Positions 36,844 through 45,872 of a stretch of 64,000 nucleotides of DNA are shown piece by piece. The translations under genes and the position numbers were made by a program. This DNA is from Mariniphaga sp041687255 (GTDB lineage Bacteria > Bacteroidota > Bacteroidia > Bacteroidales > Prolixibacteraceae). The stretch spans positions 1 through 64,000 of the forward strand of contig JAWLCL010000002.1 of the NCBI GenBank assembly GCA_041687255.1. Direction: 5' to 3'. Numbering within the stretch: the stretch's first letter is position 1; every line of letters starts with the position of its first letter. The notes below the pieces were generated by a model, which searched no databases, had not been told where the DNA came from, and saw only the letters and a program-made list of their open reading frames with translations.

Positions 36844-37605
36844 TTACTTTTTTTGGTTTAACTCGTTTGCCTGCAATGCCCGTTGCTCCAGTTCATCCAG
36901 TGCAGCCCAGCAGCTTTGCTTCAGCAATTGTTTTGTTAAGGTTATATTCCCATTATTCAGTGAATGCACCATGCCGTTTATGTAGTTCCGTATCGAGAAC
37001 TCGCTTTTCGATTTTCCCCCTGAGAACAAATTAGGGCACCGCTTTGGCACAAGGGCCCTGAAACAAATGTACCACATGAACACAGCATTCTTAACCGCGG
37101 GATCCACATCCCTGAACTTCTTTGCCCGTCTCCGGATCCTGTTAGAATCCCATCGTTGCCATGGGCGCCGGTACAATACAGATATCAGGTTATCCAGATG
37201 CTCCTCCTTTTTGGTTTCAATAAAAGCAAAGTAGTAGTTCTCTGCCATTAAATATTCGTCGAAACTGGCATTGTACAGCCGGTAATGCCTTGCCCTTGCT
37301 TTGCGGATCCACTTCACCGGATGTACCTCTCCGCCATTCACCAGGAACCGGCACTTCTCAGCCATCACCACCAGCTGGTCACCAGTCAGCAAAAACGGTT
37401 TTCTCCTTCCCCTCACTTTGTACCATCGTGCCCCATCAGGCGCCGGGTCCTTTTTCACCAGCTTCATGCCGGCCAAATACAGCAATGCCTTTACCAGGAA
37501 CTCCGCCTCGCTGTACTGCATCAAAAATAAACGCGAAACAAACAGCAGCTGTCGTTCAGTCAGATCTTCCAGCTTCACCGGTATTTTAAGCCGAATTTCT
37601 TTCAT
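36844..37605 (-). CDS. Unknown structural-region protein
   Basis: 253 aa, basic, helical. It starts on the same nucleotide where the next upstream gene ends (37605), implying coupling. RRPWQRWDSNRIRRRAKKF and KLPVKLEDLTERQL-like segments are distinctive but not recognised. Found within the neck module, so a connector or assembly role is likely. Confidence 0.55.
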   Translation of the reverse strand: MKEIRLKIPVKLEDLTERQLLFVSRLFLMQYSEAEFLVKALLYLAGMKLVKKDPAPDGARWYKVRGRRKPFLLTGDQLVVMAEKCRFLVNGGEVHPVKWIRKARARHYRLYNASFDEYLMAENYYFAFIETKKEEHLDNLISVLYRRPWQRWDSNRIRRRAKKFRDVDPAVKNAVFMWYICFRALVPKRCPNLFSGGKSKSEFSIRNYINGMVHSLNNGNITLTKQLLKQSCWAALDELEQRALQANELNQKK

Positions 37606-38561
37606 TAAAATATACTTGAAAACATGGGTGAATCGGTTGTATTTTCATATCCGGGTGTAATCCGCACCTGGTATTCCTCACTCGCAGCAAACACAGGGTA
37701 GCTTACAATGTTTTTAATCATTGCATTCACTACTTTGTCAAGCATTGCCTGCCCGGCTTTCTTATAGGTATTGCGGTAATCTTTCAGGCGGGCTGCATCG
37801 GCAATGGCGCCAACATAATAATCGGTTGTTGCCATGGTAACCACTCCCTGGGTATTAATCACAATGCTCATGTTTTCTATTCCCCAGGCAAGGGCCATCT
37901 TACAAATGGCATCGCGCAACATGTGTAATATTACATTATCAGCTGGTGTAAAGTCAGCATCCTTCTGTGATTCCACCAGTGCATCCATATAATCTTTCGA
38001 AATCACATCGGCAATCCACGTATTCTGCACGGTAACAATTGCACTCCTGAGCTTATCCAGTGTTGCACGGTCGGCAATGTTATGATACCGGCGGAACAAT
38101 TTTAATGTTGGAAGCAGAGAATCATACATCTCGCTGAATACATCACTTCCCTTCCAGGCTTCATGCCATGCTATTGTTTGCTCCAGGTACTCAATCAGGT
38201 TTTCAACCTCACTATCGCGCCTCAGCATGCACTGAGCACGCAACCGTTCTACCCGCTCTTTACTTGCCGGTACCTTATTCGCTGCCGAAATAACAGCAAA
38301 TCCCTGGGCGGTATGCACCAAATCCAGAAACGGGATAGCATCCCAGTAAGCATGGTTGGCAATAACACTTTTGCACAGCCTCAGTAGCTCTTCATCAGCA
38401 AACTCCGGATCATCAACCAGGTCGTACAGGTTTTTCCCCAGCACGTTGTTCTTAAGCCACAGCTCCGCACTTTTCACATAGGTCGAAAAGTCGTTAAAAT
38501 CTTCCATCCCTGCAGTTGTCGGAACTGCTGCAGTAAAGTCGGCAATGTTATTCAGTATCAT
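37605..38561 (-). CDS. Neck/head-completion-like protein (DUF6712-like)
   Basis: 318 aa, helical, directly after portal with a 14-bp overlap. The beginning (DFNDFSTYVKSAELWLKNNV LGKNLYDLV in two parts) matches my memory of a Bacteroidota phage family of unknown function found after portal genes. Probable head-tail adaptor. Confidence 0.55.
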   Translation of the reverse strand: MILNNIADFTAAVPTTAGMEDFNDFSTYVKSAELWLKNNVLGKNLYDLVDDPEFADEELLRLCKSVIANHAYWDAIPFLDLVHTAQGFAVISAANKVPASKERVERLRAQCMLRRDSEVENLIEYLEQTIAWHEAWKGSDVFSEMYDSLLPTLKLFRRYHNIADRATLDKLRSAIVTVQNTWIADVISKDYMDALVESQKDADFTPADNVILHMLRDAICKMALAWGIENMSIVINTQGVVTMATTDYYVGAIADAARLKDYRNTYKKAGQAMLDKVVNAMIKNIVSYPVFAASEEYQVRITPGYENTTDSPMFSSIF

Positions 38562-39903
38562 CTTCCTCTTTTTTTTGTGTTACTTCAACTGCATCTGTTT
38601 TTTTATCGAGGGTGGTAAGCATCAGGTCCGGTATATCGTATTCCAGATCCCATCCGTTCACATCATTCAGCACATGAAAAGGTTGCATCATAATGTCGCG
38701 GGTCACCTTCTCCAAAGCCTGCTTCATTGTAAACAGCTCCCGGGCCTCGGTTCCGTTTATGCTTTTTCCCTTGCCCGGAGTGCTTCCAACAATACTGGGG
38801 TGCACACCCATAGCGAAGCTCACAACCGCTGTCGCTTCTTCCATATCTTCAATGTAATCGCCGCCTTCCTTCTCCCCGCCAACACGCTCAATACGCACCA
38901 TCTTCTGTTCCTTCCCGTTCGGATCGATATAGTAAGTACTGAACCAGCTCTTGTTCTGGTTGTCAATCCCACTCAGGAAGTTCTTAATGTTCTCAACCTC
39001 CTTTTTCTGCCTTGCCTTCTGCTTTACCGGATCCGTAATCTTTTCCGATGCAAACAGCTTGTTGAAGTAATCCTTGTGCAGTTCAACCATGTATTTAAGC
39101 ACCATGCCGTTTGTCATCTTAGCAACCTTTGCCACCGGTATCATAGCTTTCAGCTTCGCCCATCCGCTGTTGAACGTGGATGCATAGTAAGGAAAAGGAT
39201 AATATTTGTTCCCGGGGGTGGGGATCTTGTTTACAATAGCAAACTTCCGGTCCTTGGTCATGGTTTCCGTTTTCCCGGTAAACGGGTTCGGCTCCCTTCC
39301 CAGGCGGATCATCAAGTCACCAATCGGATCGTCTTCATCCAGCAACGGAATAGCATCAATATCCTTCTCATCCGGATTGGCTTTCCAGCTTGCATAAAAC
39401 ATGTGCGTCACCTTACCGGTTGCCGGGTCGCATGTTTCAAACCGGCAGTTAACCGCTTCCTTATGCCGTATCTGCACCACTTTCTTTCCTTCCTTATCCA
39501 GGATAATCACCAGCACCGAAAAGAAGAAGTGCTTCACATCAGTGAATTGTTCCAGCCAGTACTTCACCATGTTGTTCCGCTTGAAGAACTGCACAGCTTC
39601 CTTGTTCGTTACCGGCTGTCCTTTCTCCGTCACCTTAAACCCACGCCCATAGGCAGTACATACATTAAACCACATGTTGGAAGACATCACTTCGTCATCG
39701 CGGATCTTCTTCAACAGCTCATACGGCAGCTCATTGTTCTCTCCCCAGGGCACATATCCGCGGTAACCTTGTTTCTTTACAACCGGCTTCACATCCTCAT
39801 AGTCAAAAATCTTCCGGGTATCTTTAGTAATAATGGCTGCAAACTTATCGTTCACGCCATCAATCATAGCAATTTCAAAATGTTCAGTGCTTAGTTCATT
39901 CAT
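38548..39903 (-). CDS. Portal protein
   Basis: 451 aa. GYVPWGENNELPYELLKKIRDD near the start, an alpha-rich body, and SINGTEARELFTMKQALEK toward the end match Bacteroidota siphophage portals. The dodecameric portal forms the DNA channel and docks the terminase. It lies downstream of the terminase with a 74-aa gene and a moron between, and overlaps the 74-aa gene by 4 bp. Confidence 0.8.
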   Translation of the reverse strand: MNELSTEHFEIAMIDGVNDKFAAIITKDTRKIFDYEDVKPVVKKQGYRGYVPWGENNELPYELLKKIRDDEVMSSNMWFNVCTAYGRGFKVTEKGQPVTNKEAVQFFKRNNMVKYWLEQFTDVKHFFFSVLVIILDKEGKKVVQIRHKEAVNCRFETCDPATGKVTHMFYASWKANPDEKDIDAIPLLDEDDPIGDLMIRLGREPNPFTGKTETMTKDRKFAIVNKIPTPGNKYYPFPYYASTFNSGWAKLKAMIPVAKVAKMTNGMVLKYMVELHKDYFNKLFASEKITDPVKQKARQKKEVENIKNFLSGIDNQNKSWFSTYYIDPNGKEQKMVRIERVGGEKEGGDYIEDMEEATAVVSFAMGVHPSIVGSTPGKGKSINGTEARELFTMKQALEKVTRDIMMQPFHVLNDVNGWDLEYDIPDLMLTTLDKKTDAVEVTQKKEEDDTE

Positions 39904-40124
39904 AAGTAAATCTCCTCTCCGTTAACATTAAAAATGAGTAGCGCTTTCACCTTCCGGAACTGGGAAGATTCAATCCACTTAAAGTTGAAAGTATTCCCGC
40001 GGAAGTATGAGCTGGTGCAAACCACATTTCGTGCATCCACAATCTCTCCGTTCCGCTTCCAAAACGAAACATCAAAAGGATCTCCGCTCTCAATTATCTT
40101 CCGGGCCTGTGCCAGATGTAGCAT
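39900..40124 (-). CDS. Small phage protein before portal
   Basis: 74 aa, beta-rich, no recognised domain. First gene of the portal/neck unit, 13 bp after the -7 box of late promoter 3, and coupled to portal by a 4-bp overlap. Confidence 0.65.
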   Translation of the reverse strand: MLHLAQARKIIESGDPFDVSFWKRNGEIVDARNVVCTSSYFRGNTFNFKWIESSQFRKVKALLIFNVNGEEIYL

Positions 40125-40136
40125 ATCTTTTTGATA

Positions 40137-40174
40137 GCAATATAGTGTTGGGGAGAAGAGTCAGAAAGGACAAA
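40137..40174 (-). promoter_or_regulatory. Late-type phage promoter 3 (portal/neck unit)
   Basis: Minus strand: TTTG, TCCTTTC (GAAAGGA at 40164-40170), 19 bp, TATATTGC (40137-40144). The upstream hairpin (AGAGC...GCTCT) ending the moron is weak. Confidence 0.78.
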
Positions 40175-40224
40175 GAGCCCCACAGAATGTAGAGCTCTCT
40201 ATTTATTATGTCTGAATTCTAAAA

Positions 40225-40746
40225 TTATAATATCATTCCTATTCCAAATGAGAATACTTCCGTCATGCTGCTGCCTGCTTTAATGTACACCTGATTTATC
40301 TGTTTCTTAATATCAGCGCCTACCTGAAACTTTGTGCCGGCGGATTCTTCATAATAGGTGTCCCAGGCAATAGGATCTTCCCAAATATCAGCCAAAACAA
40401 CCACTCCTGCTTTAGGAGTAAAAATAAACCAGTTTTTAACCGGCAAATTATATCCCCCGTTTATCGCATACCATTTCTGCTTATTCGCTTTTGAAGTATA
40501 AGAGCTTGAAAATTCAAGGTATTCCCCTTGGCCTGTAGCAAAATTGGAAGCCACATCCATATGGAAGGCGCCGAAATCCAAATCAAATAATAAGCCGGCA
40601 GGACTTGCATCACCAACATCCAAACTAGTAAATGAAACGCCCATGCCAATTCCAAACCCAATATCTCCAAATTGTGCCTTTAAATTGCTAAAAGAAGTAA
40701 TAAGAATAAATAATAGAATGAATTTCAGTGATGAAAAGGTTTTCAT
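40225..40746 (-). CDS. Outer-membrane beta-barrel-like protein (lysogenic-conversion moron)
   Basis: 173 aa. Signal peptide 1-24 (FILLFILITSFSNLKAQ), then alternating strands rich in Gly and aromatic residues (FGIGMGVSFTSLDVG; KWYAINGGYNLPV; FSFGIGMIL at the C terminus), typical of a small outer-membrane barrel. Host-like style and its own host-type promoter set it apart from the neighbouring structural genes. It could alter the cell surface and block superinfection; that role is inference. Confidence 0.65.
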   Translation of the reverse strand: MKTFSSLKFILLFILITSFSNLKAQFGDIGFGIGMGVSFTSLDVGDASPAGLLFDLDFGAFHMDVASNFATGQGEYLEFSSSYTSKANKQKWYAINGGYNLPVKNWFIFTPKAGVVVLADIWEDPIAWDTYYEESAGTKFQVGADIKKQINQVYIKAGSSMTEVFSFGIGMIL

Positions 40747-40774
40747 TTCGTTTAATTTTTGGTTTATAATTAAT

Positions 40775-40782
40775 CAAACTTA
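40775..40782 (-). promoter_or_regulatory. Host-type -7 box of the barrel moron
   Basis: TAAGTTTG on the minus strand, an exact TAnnTTTG, 28 bp before the start at 40746. It lacks the TCCTTTC element of the late promoters, so this gene can be read in the lysogen. Confidence 0.5.
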
Positions 40783-41016
40783 GAAATAATTTTTCAATTT
40801 GGCATTTGTCCGGAGTTTCAAAATTTAAAATCCTGATTTACAGCCCCGATTTTTTCCAAAAGCAAATTAAAGTTTGCTGTAACGCACGACAGACCCCGCA
40901 CCGCCCTGTCCGCAAAATGTAATTACCTCGACCTTCCGGCCCCTTATATGCCACGACTTTTAGAAAATTCTAAATAAAAAAGGTAATGAGTAAATGAGGA
41001 TTGAAATGGTAATTAC

Positions 41017-42630
41017 CTACCCAAAAATGCTTATAATGCTTTCATCGTGCTCATCATTGACAGGGAATTTGTTCATGCCGATGAACAGTGTGTCCCAGGC
41101 ATCGGTGCCATCGGTACGGTGCTGAAGCATGTCCTCTTCCGATTCCCCCAGCTTCTCTCCGGATTTATCTTTTTGGAATCCCCTCGATGTAATCTTCACG
41201 CCTGTATTCTCAAGGGCAAGCAATAAGGCTTCGTTGTTTGATTTGTTGAACATGGGGAACAGATACTTCTGTCCTTTCAAAGCTAAGTGAATCATGCGGT
41301 GCTTATCGCGATGGGGCACCGGGTTACCTAAGTGCACCTTATCAACTGTCCATCCCAGCCGCTCAAACTCAGAGCAGATTACCGATGCAAAGTCGTCATC
41401 ACCCACGGCGTAGTTGGTACCCAGGGCAGTATTGTCATAGTAGTACACTACAGTCTTATTGTTCTGATAGCGGTAGTACTTACAGAAATCCTGCACCACT
41501 TCCCTAATCTTCCGTTCATACTTCACATAGAAGCTCTTCAGTGTCTGCATCTTCACCCCATTGCGCTGACCGGCCACCAGCCAGTTGATATTGGCATTGT
41601 AATCGAACGCTATCGATATCGGCTTATCCCTGTTCAGATCACCATCCTGCAGGCAATTATCATCCTTATCGGTGAAGTTGTAACCAAGCCCGTCCAGGTA
41701 ACTGTTATCAAATGCATCGTAATAATGAATGCTTTCCTGCAGGGCAGAATAAAAGTTGTCGCGCTGGTTGCTCAGCTTCTTACAAAGGATAGATGTTTGG
41801 AAGACCAGGGGCGGAAGATCCCGCTTCATTTGCTTAATGTAGCGTTCACCCAACAGCAGCAGGTTTTCTATGCTGGACCATTCCCGATAATAAACAGCAA
41901 CGGACCGCAACTTAGCCAGGGCAATATCCAGTTCGCGCAAATAGGTTGCGTGATAAGGCTTAGGATCTATCTTCATCCGCTGCTTAATCTCCCAGCGTTC
42001 ATAGATCAAAGCATGAATTGCTTCAATCAGTTCCGGATCCATCTTATCCTTATAGGTAAGGAACCAGGAGCCGGCTTTCGTGGTAGGCATATCGGAAATA
42101 ATCAGCATGCCATGATGCCAGGGAGAATTCCCGAAATGACCTTTGAACCCTCCATTTGCAGGGAATGTCTCCTCTTTCAGCTTCTGAAACTTCAGGAATT
42201 TCGCTTCATCCAGTAATAACCAATCTAAAGTAAGTGAATTGGAGGTACCGGGCCTGTCCTGGGAGATAAGCCGCCATATTGTTCCGTTATACCAGATAAT
42301 TGCATGTTCATACGATGGAGGATCTATAATAGGCTTAATGAAGTTGCTGTTTTTTGGAGGTTTATGGCCTACATAAAAATGCACATCCCGCTTATATCCC
42401 ATTTCTTCAAGCGCCTGCAGGGTTCCGGGAAGGGTGCGTGATAACAGCTGCTGAAAGGTATTTCCCACCACGGCACCGGTCGACCTGGGCATGTGCTGGG
42501 TATTTCTCAATACAAACGGAGCTGCAAACCCATGAGATTTACCCAGGCGCCGGCCACCGGCAATCACTGATGTATGGGCACCGGTGTACATGAACTCCAG
42601 CTGGGGATCGTTATAGTAGATCTTCTTCAT
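41017..42630 (-). CDS. terL: Terminase large subunit
   Basis: 537 aa packaging motor. ATPase: Walker A GGRRLGKS (25-32) and Walker B WLLLDEA (137-143). Nuclease: first Asp in ISIAFDYNAN (near 305), a further acidic patch around VVYYYDNTALG, and the C-terminal GTDAWDTLFIG Asp. It follows the small subunit with a 20-bp overlap. A 270-bp spacer separates it from the barrel moron. Confidence 0.93.
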   Translation of the reverse strand: MKKIYYNDPQLEFMYTGAHTSVIAGGRRLGKSHGFAAPFVLRNTQHMPRSTGAVVGNTFQQLLSRTLPGTLQALEEMGYKRDVHFYVGHKPPKNSNFIKPIIDPPSYEHAIIWYNGTIWRLISQDRPGTSNSLTLDWLLLDEAKFLKFQKLKEETFPANGGFKGHFGNSPWHHGMLIISDMPTTKAGSWFLTYKDKMDPELIEAIHALIYERWEIKQRMKIDPKPYHATYLRELDIALAKLRSVAVYYREWSSIENLLLLGERYIKQMKRDLPPLVFQTSILCKKLSNQRDNFYSALQESIHYYDAFDNSYLDGLGYNFTDKDDNCLQDGDLNRDKPISIAFDYNANINWLVAGQRNGVKMQTLKSFYVKYERKIREVVQDFCKYYRYQNNKTVVYYYDNTALGTNYAVGDDDFASVICSEFERLGWTVDKVHLGNPVPHRDKHRMIHLALKGQKYLFPMFNKSNNEALLLALENTGVKITSRGFQKDKSGEKLGESEEDMLQHRTDGTDAWDTLFIGMNKFPVNDEHDESIISIFG

Positions 42631-43201
42631 CCTCTTTTGTATCCTGAATCATTTCTTCATAAGGCACGTCCACAATCTCAATCTCAGCATGATACTTTTC
42701 AAGCAGCTTTTTCTTTTTCTCCCGGATATCAGGGTCTTTTTTCAATCCAAGGGGCGTGGGATCATCGGTAGGTTCGAATTGCTGGGGAACAATCTCATCG
42801 AATGGTAACGGTTCTGCATCCGGTTTATCCAGCATGTTGTATTTTGCCTTCTGAGCAGCGGCCATGGCCATGGCTTTAGGATCCTTTTGAGTTTCCGCCA
42901 TTTCATATGCTGCATCCAACATAGCATTGATCTGGAAGCGTATCCATTCTTTGTTCGGGTTTTTTATATCACCCAGGAGGATTTTAATAATCTGAATGTC
43001 TTCATAGGCCGTGCTTTTGACAATATTAAATTCATTCATCAGATGATCTCTGATTACCGGCTCTGTTTTGGTGGGGAATTCGTACCAAAAAGTATAACCG
43101 GCCCTGATTCTCATTACCCGTTCCCGGTATGCTACAGGAACATCAGAAATATCCTTATAGAGGTTGTTTTTGCAGATCTCAAGTGTTGTAGGTCGTGGCA
43201 T
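42611..43201 (-). CDS. terS: Terminase small subunit-like protein
   Basis: 196 aa. The N-terminal half has a helix-turn-helix-like stretch (IVKSTAYEDIQIIKILLG) for DNA recognition; the C-terminal part is acidic and Lys-rich and probably binds the large subunit. Position immediately before terL supports the call. Confidence 0.7.
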   Translation of the reverse strand: MPRPTTLEICKNNLYKDISDVPVAYRERVMRIRAGYTFWYEFPTKTEPVIRDHLMNEFNIVKSTAYEDIQIIKILLGDIKNPNKEWIRFQINAMLDAAYEMAETQKDPKAMAMAAAQKAKYNMLDKPDAEPLPFDEIVPQQFEPTDDPTPLGLKKDPDIREKKKKLLEKYHAEIEIVDVPYEEMIQDTKEDEEDLL

Positions 43202-43212
43202 ATCGGTTTACT

Positions 43213-43246
43213 GAAAAAATTAGCCTGCACCAGGGCACAGGCTAAT
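43213..43246 (-). terminator. Terminator between the 306-aa gene and terminase
   Basis: ATTAGCCTG-N10-CAGGCTAAT followed by TTTTTTC on the minus strand. It would limit transcription into the terminase genes, since no late promoter follows here. It may act as an attenuator. Confidence 0.75.
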
Positions 43247-43268
43247 CGGTTTATTATGAAAAAAGGTA

Positions 43269-44189
43269 TCAGAACGTAATGCCCAGCTGCTTCATCTCCT
43301 CAATGGTTTTCTCTGTCAGCTTCTCACCTGCAGCCTTCAGCTCATCCACCCGCTCCTGGATCTTAGCCTGCAGCTTTTCATCTTTGCTTTCGGCCAGTTT
43401 CTTCAGGTTGGTGGAAATGTACTTGCGGTTTGAATTTATCCGTTTATGGTCGATGGTTGTCTGCTCAGGCTTCTCCGGTTCCTGTCCCGGTTGCCATGAA
43501 TCAATGGTTTGCCAGTTGGTGCGTATTCTCTCATCCAGAGAGGCAATGCGTTCGGTTAACGGTTGACGATCTTCCGGGGTGGCATTTTCCATAAGCTTCA
43601 GCTTTTCATGCAATGCCCTGGTTTCCTTATAGGCATCCCGGTTCTCGTTCCACAACGTTTTAATTTCTTCCGGAAGATTCTCATACTCGATTTGCTTTCC
43701 ATCCCGGATTACTTTCAGCTTTTCTATAAGCCGGTTCTCTGCAGCTTTTTCAAACTCTTCTAATTTGTCGGAAATTACATCCTCTGCATCATATTCCAGT
43801 TCTGACAATTTGTTTGAAACAATTTCATCAAAATCATCTTCCAGATCTTTCTGTTTTTTCTGTTCAGTATCATCAGCTCCTGTATCAGCTCCAGCATCAT
43901 TGGCACCAGCTCTAGTTTCAGTTTCTTCAACTTTAGCGGCATCTGCACCAGCTCCTGTTTCTGCTCCTGTATCAGCTCTGTCACCATCTCCTGTTTCATC
44001 TTCTGCAGGTACCGCTGTTTCCTTTTCACGGTCAATGGCTTTCTTCAGCTCATACTCCAGTTTACCCATGTTTTGTTTTCGGGCCAAATTCTGAAGCAGT
44101 ATCCGGTTTTTGCAATAAGAACCAAGCAGCGCCAATCCTATACCGTAATCGCGCTCTTCACTATCAATCCATTCCTGTAATTTCATCAT
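43269..44189 (-). CDS. Acidic coiled-coil protein with an Ala/Gly/Asp/Thr repeat region
   Basis: 306 aa. A helical N terminus (1-60) leads into a low-complexity region (about 65-110; GADAAKVEETET, AGADTGADDTE) encoded by diverged short nucleotide repeats, then a long charged coiled coil (about 115-300). The layout suggests a scaffold- or chaperone-like assembly protein in the gap between tail tube and terminase. No family recognised. Confidence 0.6.
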   Translation of the reverse strand: MMKLQEWIDSEERDYGIGLALLGSYCKNRILLQNLARKQNMGKLEYELKKAIDREKETAVPAEDETGDGDRADTGAETGAGADAAKVEETETRAGANDAGADTGADDTEQKKQKDLEDDFDEIVSNKLSELEYDAEDVISDKLEEFEKAAENRLIEKLKVIRDGKQIEYENLPEEIKTLWNENRDAYKETRALHEKLKLMENATPEDRQPLTERIASLDERIRTNWQTIDSWQPGQEPEKPEQTTIDHKRINSNRKYISTNLKKLAESKDEKLQAKIQERVDELKAAGEKLTEKTIEEMKQLGITF

Positions 44190-44215
44190 GATGTTTATAC
44201 TTTAAATTTTTGATT

Positions 44216-44253
44216 TCAAGATAGTACAGTGGTAATTACCACAGAAGGACAAA
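44216..44253 (-). promoter_or_regulatory. Late-type phage promoter 2 (packaging unit) with internal operator-like palindrome
   Basis: Minus strand: TTTG, TCCTTCT (AGAAGGA at 44243-44249), 19 bp, TATCTTGA (44216-44223). The spacer contains GTGGTAATTACCAC (44229-44242), a perfect 14-bp palindrome suited to a repressor or activator. Its T-run is that of the terminator at 44251-44281. Confidence 0.8.
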
Positions 44254-44281
44254 AAAAAAGCCCTGCCGACGGCAGGACTTT
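44251..44281 (-). terminator. Terminator of the capsid/tail-tube unit, fused to late promoter 2
   Basis: AAGTCCTGCCG-TCGGCAGGGCTTT on the minus strand followed by TTTTTTG, 24 bp past the stop at 44305. Confidence 0.88.
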
Positions 44282-44304
44282 AAATGAGTTGCTTTTGGTA
44301 TAGC

Positions 44305-44865
44305 TTATGCTGCTGCCGCGTTCACTTCGCCGGCATCATCGGTTATCAGACCATTATAGTAAGGGAACGGACATACATCCACTGCCTCTATATCAAGGGT
44401 AGTGCCTTTTTCCGAAGTCGGTGCCCCGCCAATATCGAGCATTACACTTGTATTGGTAAGGAACTTTTCAGAACCACAAACCCTGAACTTTCCGGAGTCA
44501 CGCTCCTGGAAGATCCATACCAAATCGGTATTGGCAGCAATCTTTGCGAGCGCTGTTGCTTCCTCATTGGTGAGCGCCACAACCACCTTCAGCTTGTTTG
44601 AATACGTTTTGCAACGTACTTCACCCTGCTGTTCAGAGGTAGGCTGTGATTTAATGTCAATACAATTTACCCTTTTCCACACCTTCAATTCAGCAAGCGT
44701 GAAATTACCGGCAAGGGTAACTTCTGCTGCAGCATCTGCAGGAGCTTCGGCCAACTGGGGCCATGCTGTTATTGAATTTTTTGTGGTGTAATACAGTTTA
44801 GGGTAAATACCGGGGACGGACACTTGCCCGTCAACCCAGTCTAAATTTCCAAAATTATCTGGCAT
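44305..44865 (-). CDS. Major tail (tube) protein-like
   Basis: 186 aa beta-rich protein directly after the capsid gene with a 19-bp gap. Size, strand-rich pattern and Asp/Gly-rich end suit a siphovirus tail tube subunit. The alternative is a head decoration protein. Confidence 0.6.
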   Translation of the reverse strand: MPDNFGNLDWVDGQVSVPGIYPKLYYTTKNSITAWPQLAEAPADAAAEVTLAGNFTLAELKVWKRVNCIDIKSQPTSEQQGEVRCKTYSNKLKVVVALTNEEATALAKIAANTDLVWIFQERDSGKFRVCGSEKFLTNTSVMLDIGGAPTSEKGTTLDIEAVDVCPFPYYNGLITDDAGEVNAAAA

Positions 44866-44884
44866 AGTTTACCTCCATTTAATT

Positions 44885-45853
44885 CTATCCGGCAAACAGT
44901 TTTCCAACCAAAAGTTTTTCCGGAGAGATGGTTTCGAACTGAGTTCCGAAGAACATGGTAGTAATAAACTGAAGCTTGAACGGGTTGTCGCCCCTGCGAA
45001 CTTCAATTTTTTCCTCTTCACCCACCTGGTTAACACCCACCAGCAAGTTGCCTTTTGTAGTTAACTGGATGTAAGGAGAAGCTTTCTTGCCAACAAGCGG
45101 CACAAGCTCACAAAGATTGTCGCTACCTTCAAGGAAAGTCTTTTTGAATTCCCTGTTGTAAGGAGCAGCACCAACGGTCTGCTGGTAATCGTCGTTGTAC
45201 GCATCGTAAATTGCCCGGGGCAATACCATTTTGGTATTCTCCTCTTTCAATTCGTCCGAAGCAGCACGGTACAGCGCTTTCAATGAATCAACTGCATTGT
45301 TGGCAGTAATGGCAGCAGCAAAATCATACTGGTTCTTTAGGGCAACAGAAATTTTTGCAGCCGTAATTTCATCGGCAGTGATCTTATCGAAACCGTTATA
45401 CAACGTGCTGGTGGTTTTCCCGGCAGCATTGCGCACAGCATTGAAAAGCGACTTGTTCAGCCCGCCTGAGATCTTACGGATCATCAGTGTCAATACTGCT
45501 TTGGTTATGGGAACATTCTTCAGCTCCTCACCTTTTGTAATGGCAGAACCATACAATGAAGAAACGAGTACATTGGGGTCAAACAACTTCACAGCCTGTC
45601 CAAGGTGTGTTTCCAGGTCGCGCCCATCAATTGTAATTCCGTCTTCCTCGTAATCGTCATTCTCCAGGTTGCCGGTGTAAGGCATCAGCTCTACAGGTCC
45701 GTCCAACTGACCAACGGTTTCCTTGTAACGGATCCCGGTGCGCAGGGTCATGTGCTTCAGGGTTTCGCTCAACCCCAAAACAGCCATAATCAGAAGTTCA
45801 TTGCGAAACTTCTGAGCGGCTGCATTTAAATCGGTGTGATTAATAGTCGGCAT
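44885..45853 (-). CDS. Major capsid protein
   Basis: 322 aa, of suitable size for the HK97 fold. FKKTFLEGSDNLCELVPLVG and GDNPFKLQFITTMFFGTQFETISPEKLLVG near the end are strand-rich like capsid C-terminal regions. It follows the protease/scaffold gene by 20 bp, the standard order protease-capsid. Confidence 0.82.
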   Translation of the reverse strand: MPTINHTDLNAAAQKFRNELLIMAVLGLSETLKHMTLRTGIRYKETVGQLDGPVELMPYTGNLENDDYEEDGITIDGRDLETHLGQAVKLFDPNVLVSSLYGSAITKGEELKNVPITKAVLTLMIRKISGGLNKSLFNAVRNAAGKTTSTLYNGFDKITADEITAAKISVALKNQYDFAAAITANNAVDSLKALYRAASDELKEENTKMVLPRAIYDAYNDDYQQTVGAAPYNREFKKTFLEGSDNLCELVPLVGKKASPYIQLTTKGNLLVGVNQVGEEEKIEVRRGDNPFKLQFITTMFFGTQFETISPEKLLVGKLFAG

Positions 45854-45872
45854 AATATCAAATATTTAAAAT

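Noticed and set aside
38545..39894. 449-codon frame opposite portal
   Set aside because: Shadow of the portal gene, which has phage context, coupling to neighbours and a late promoter.
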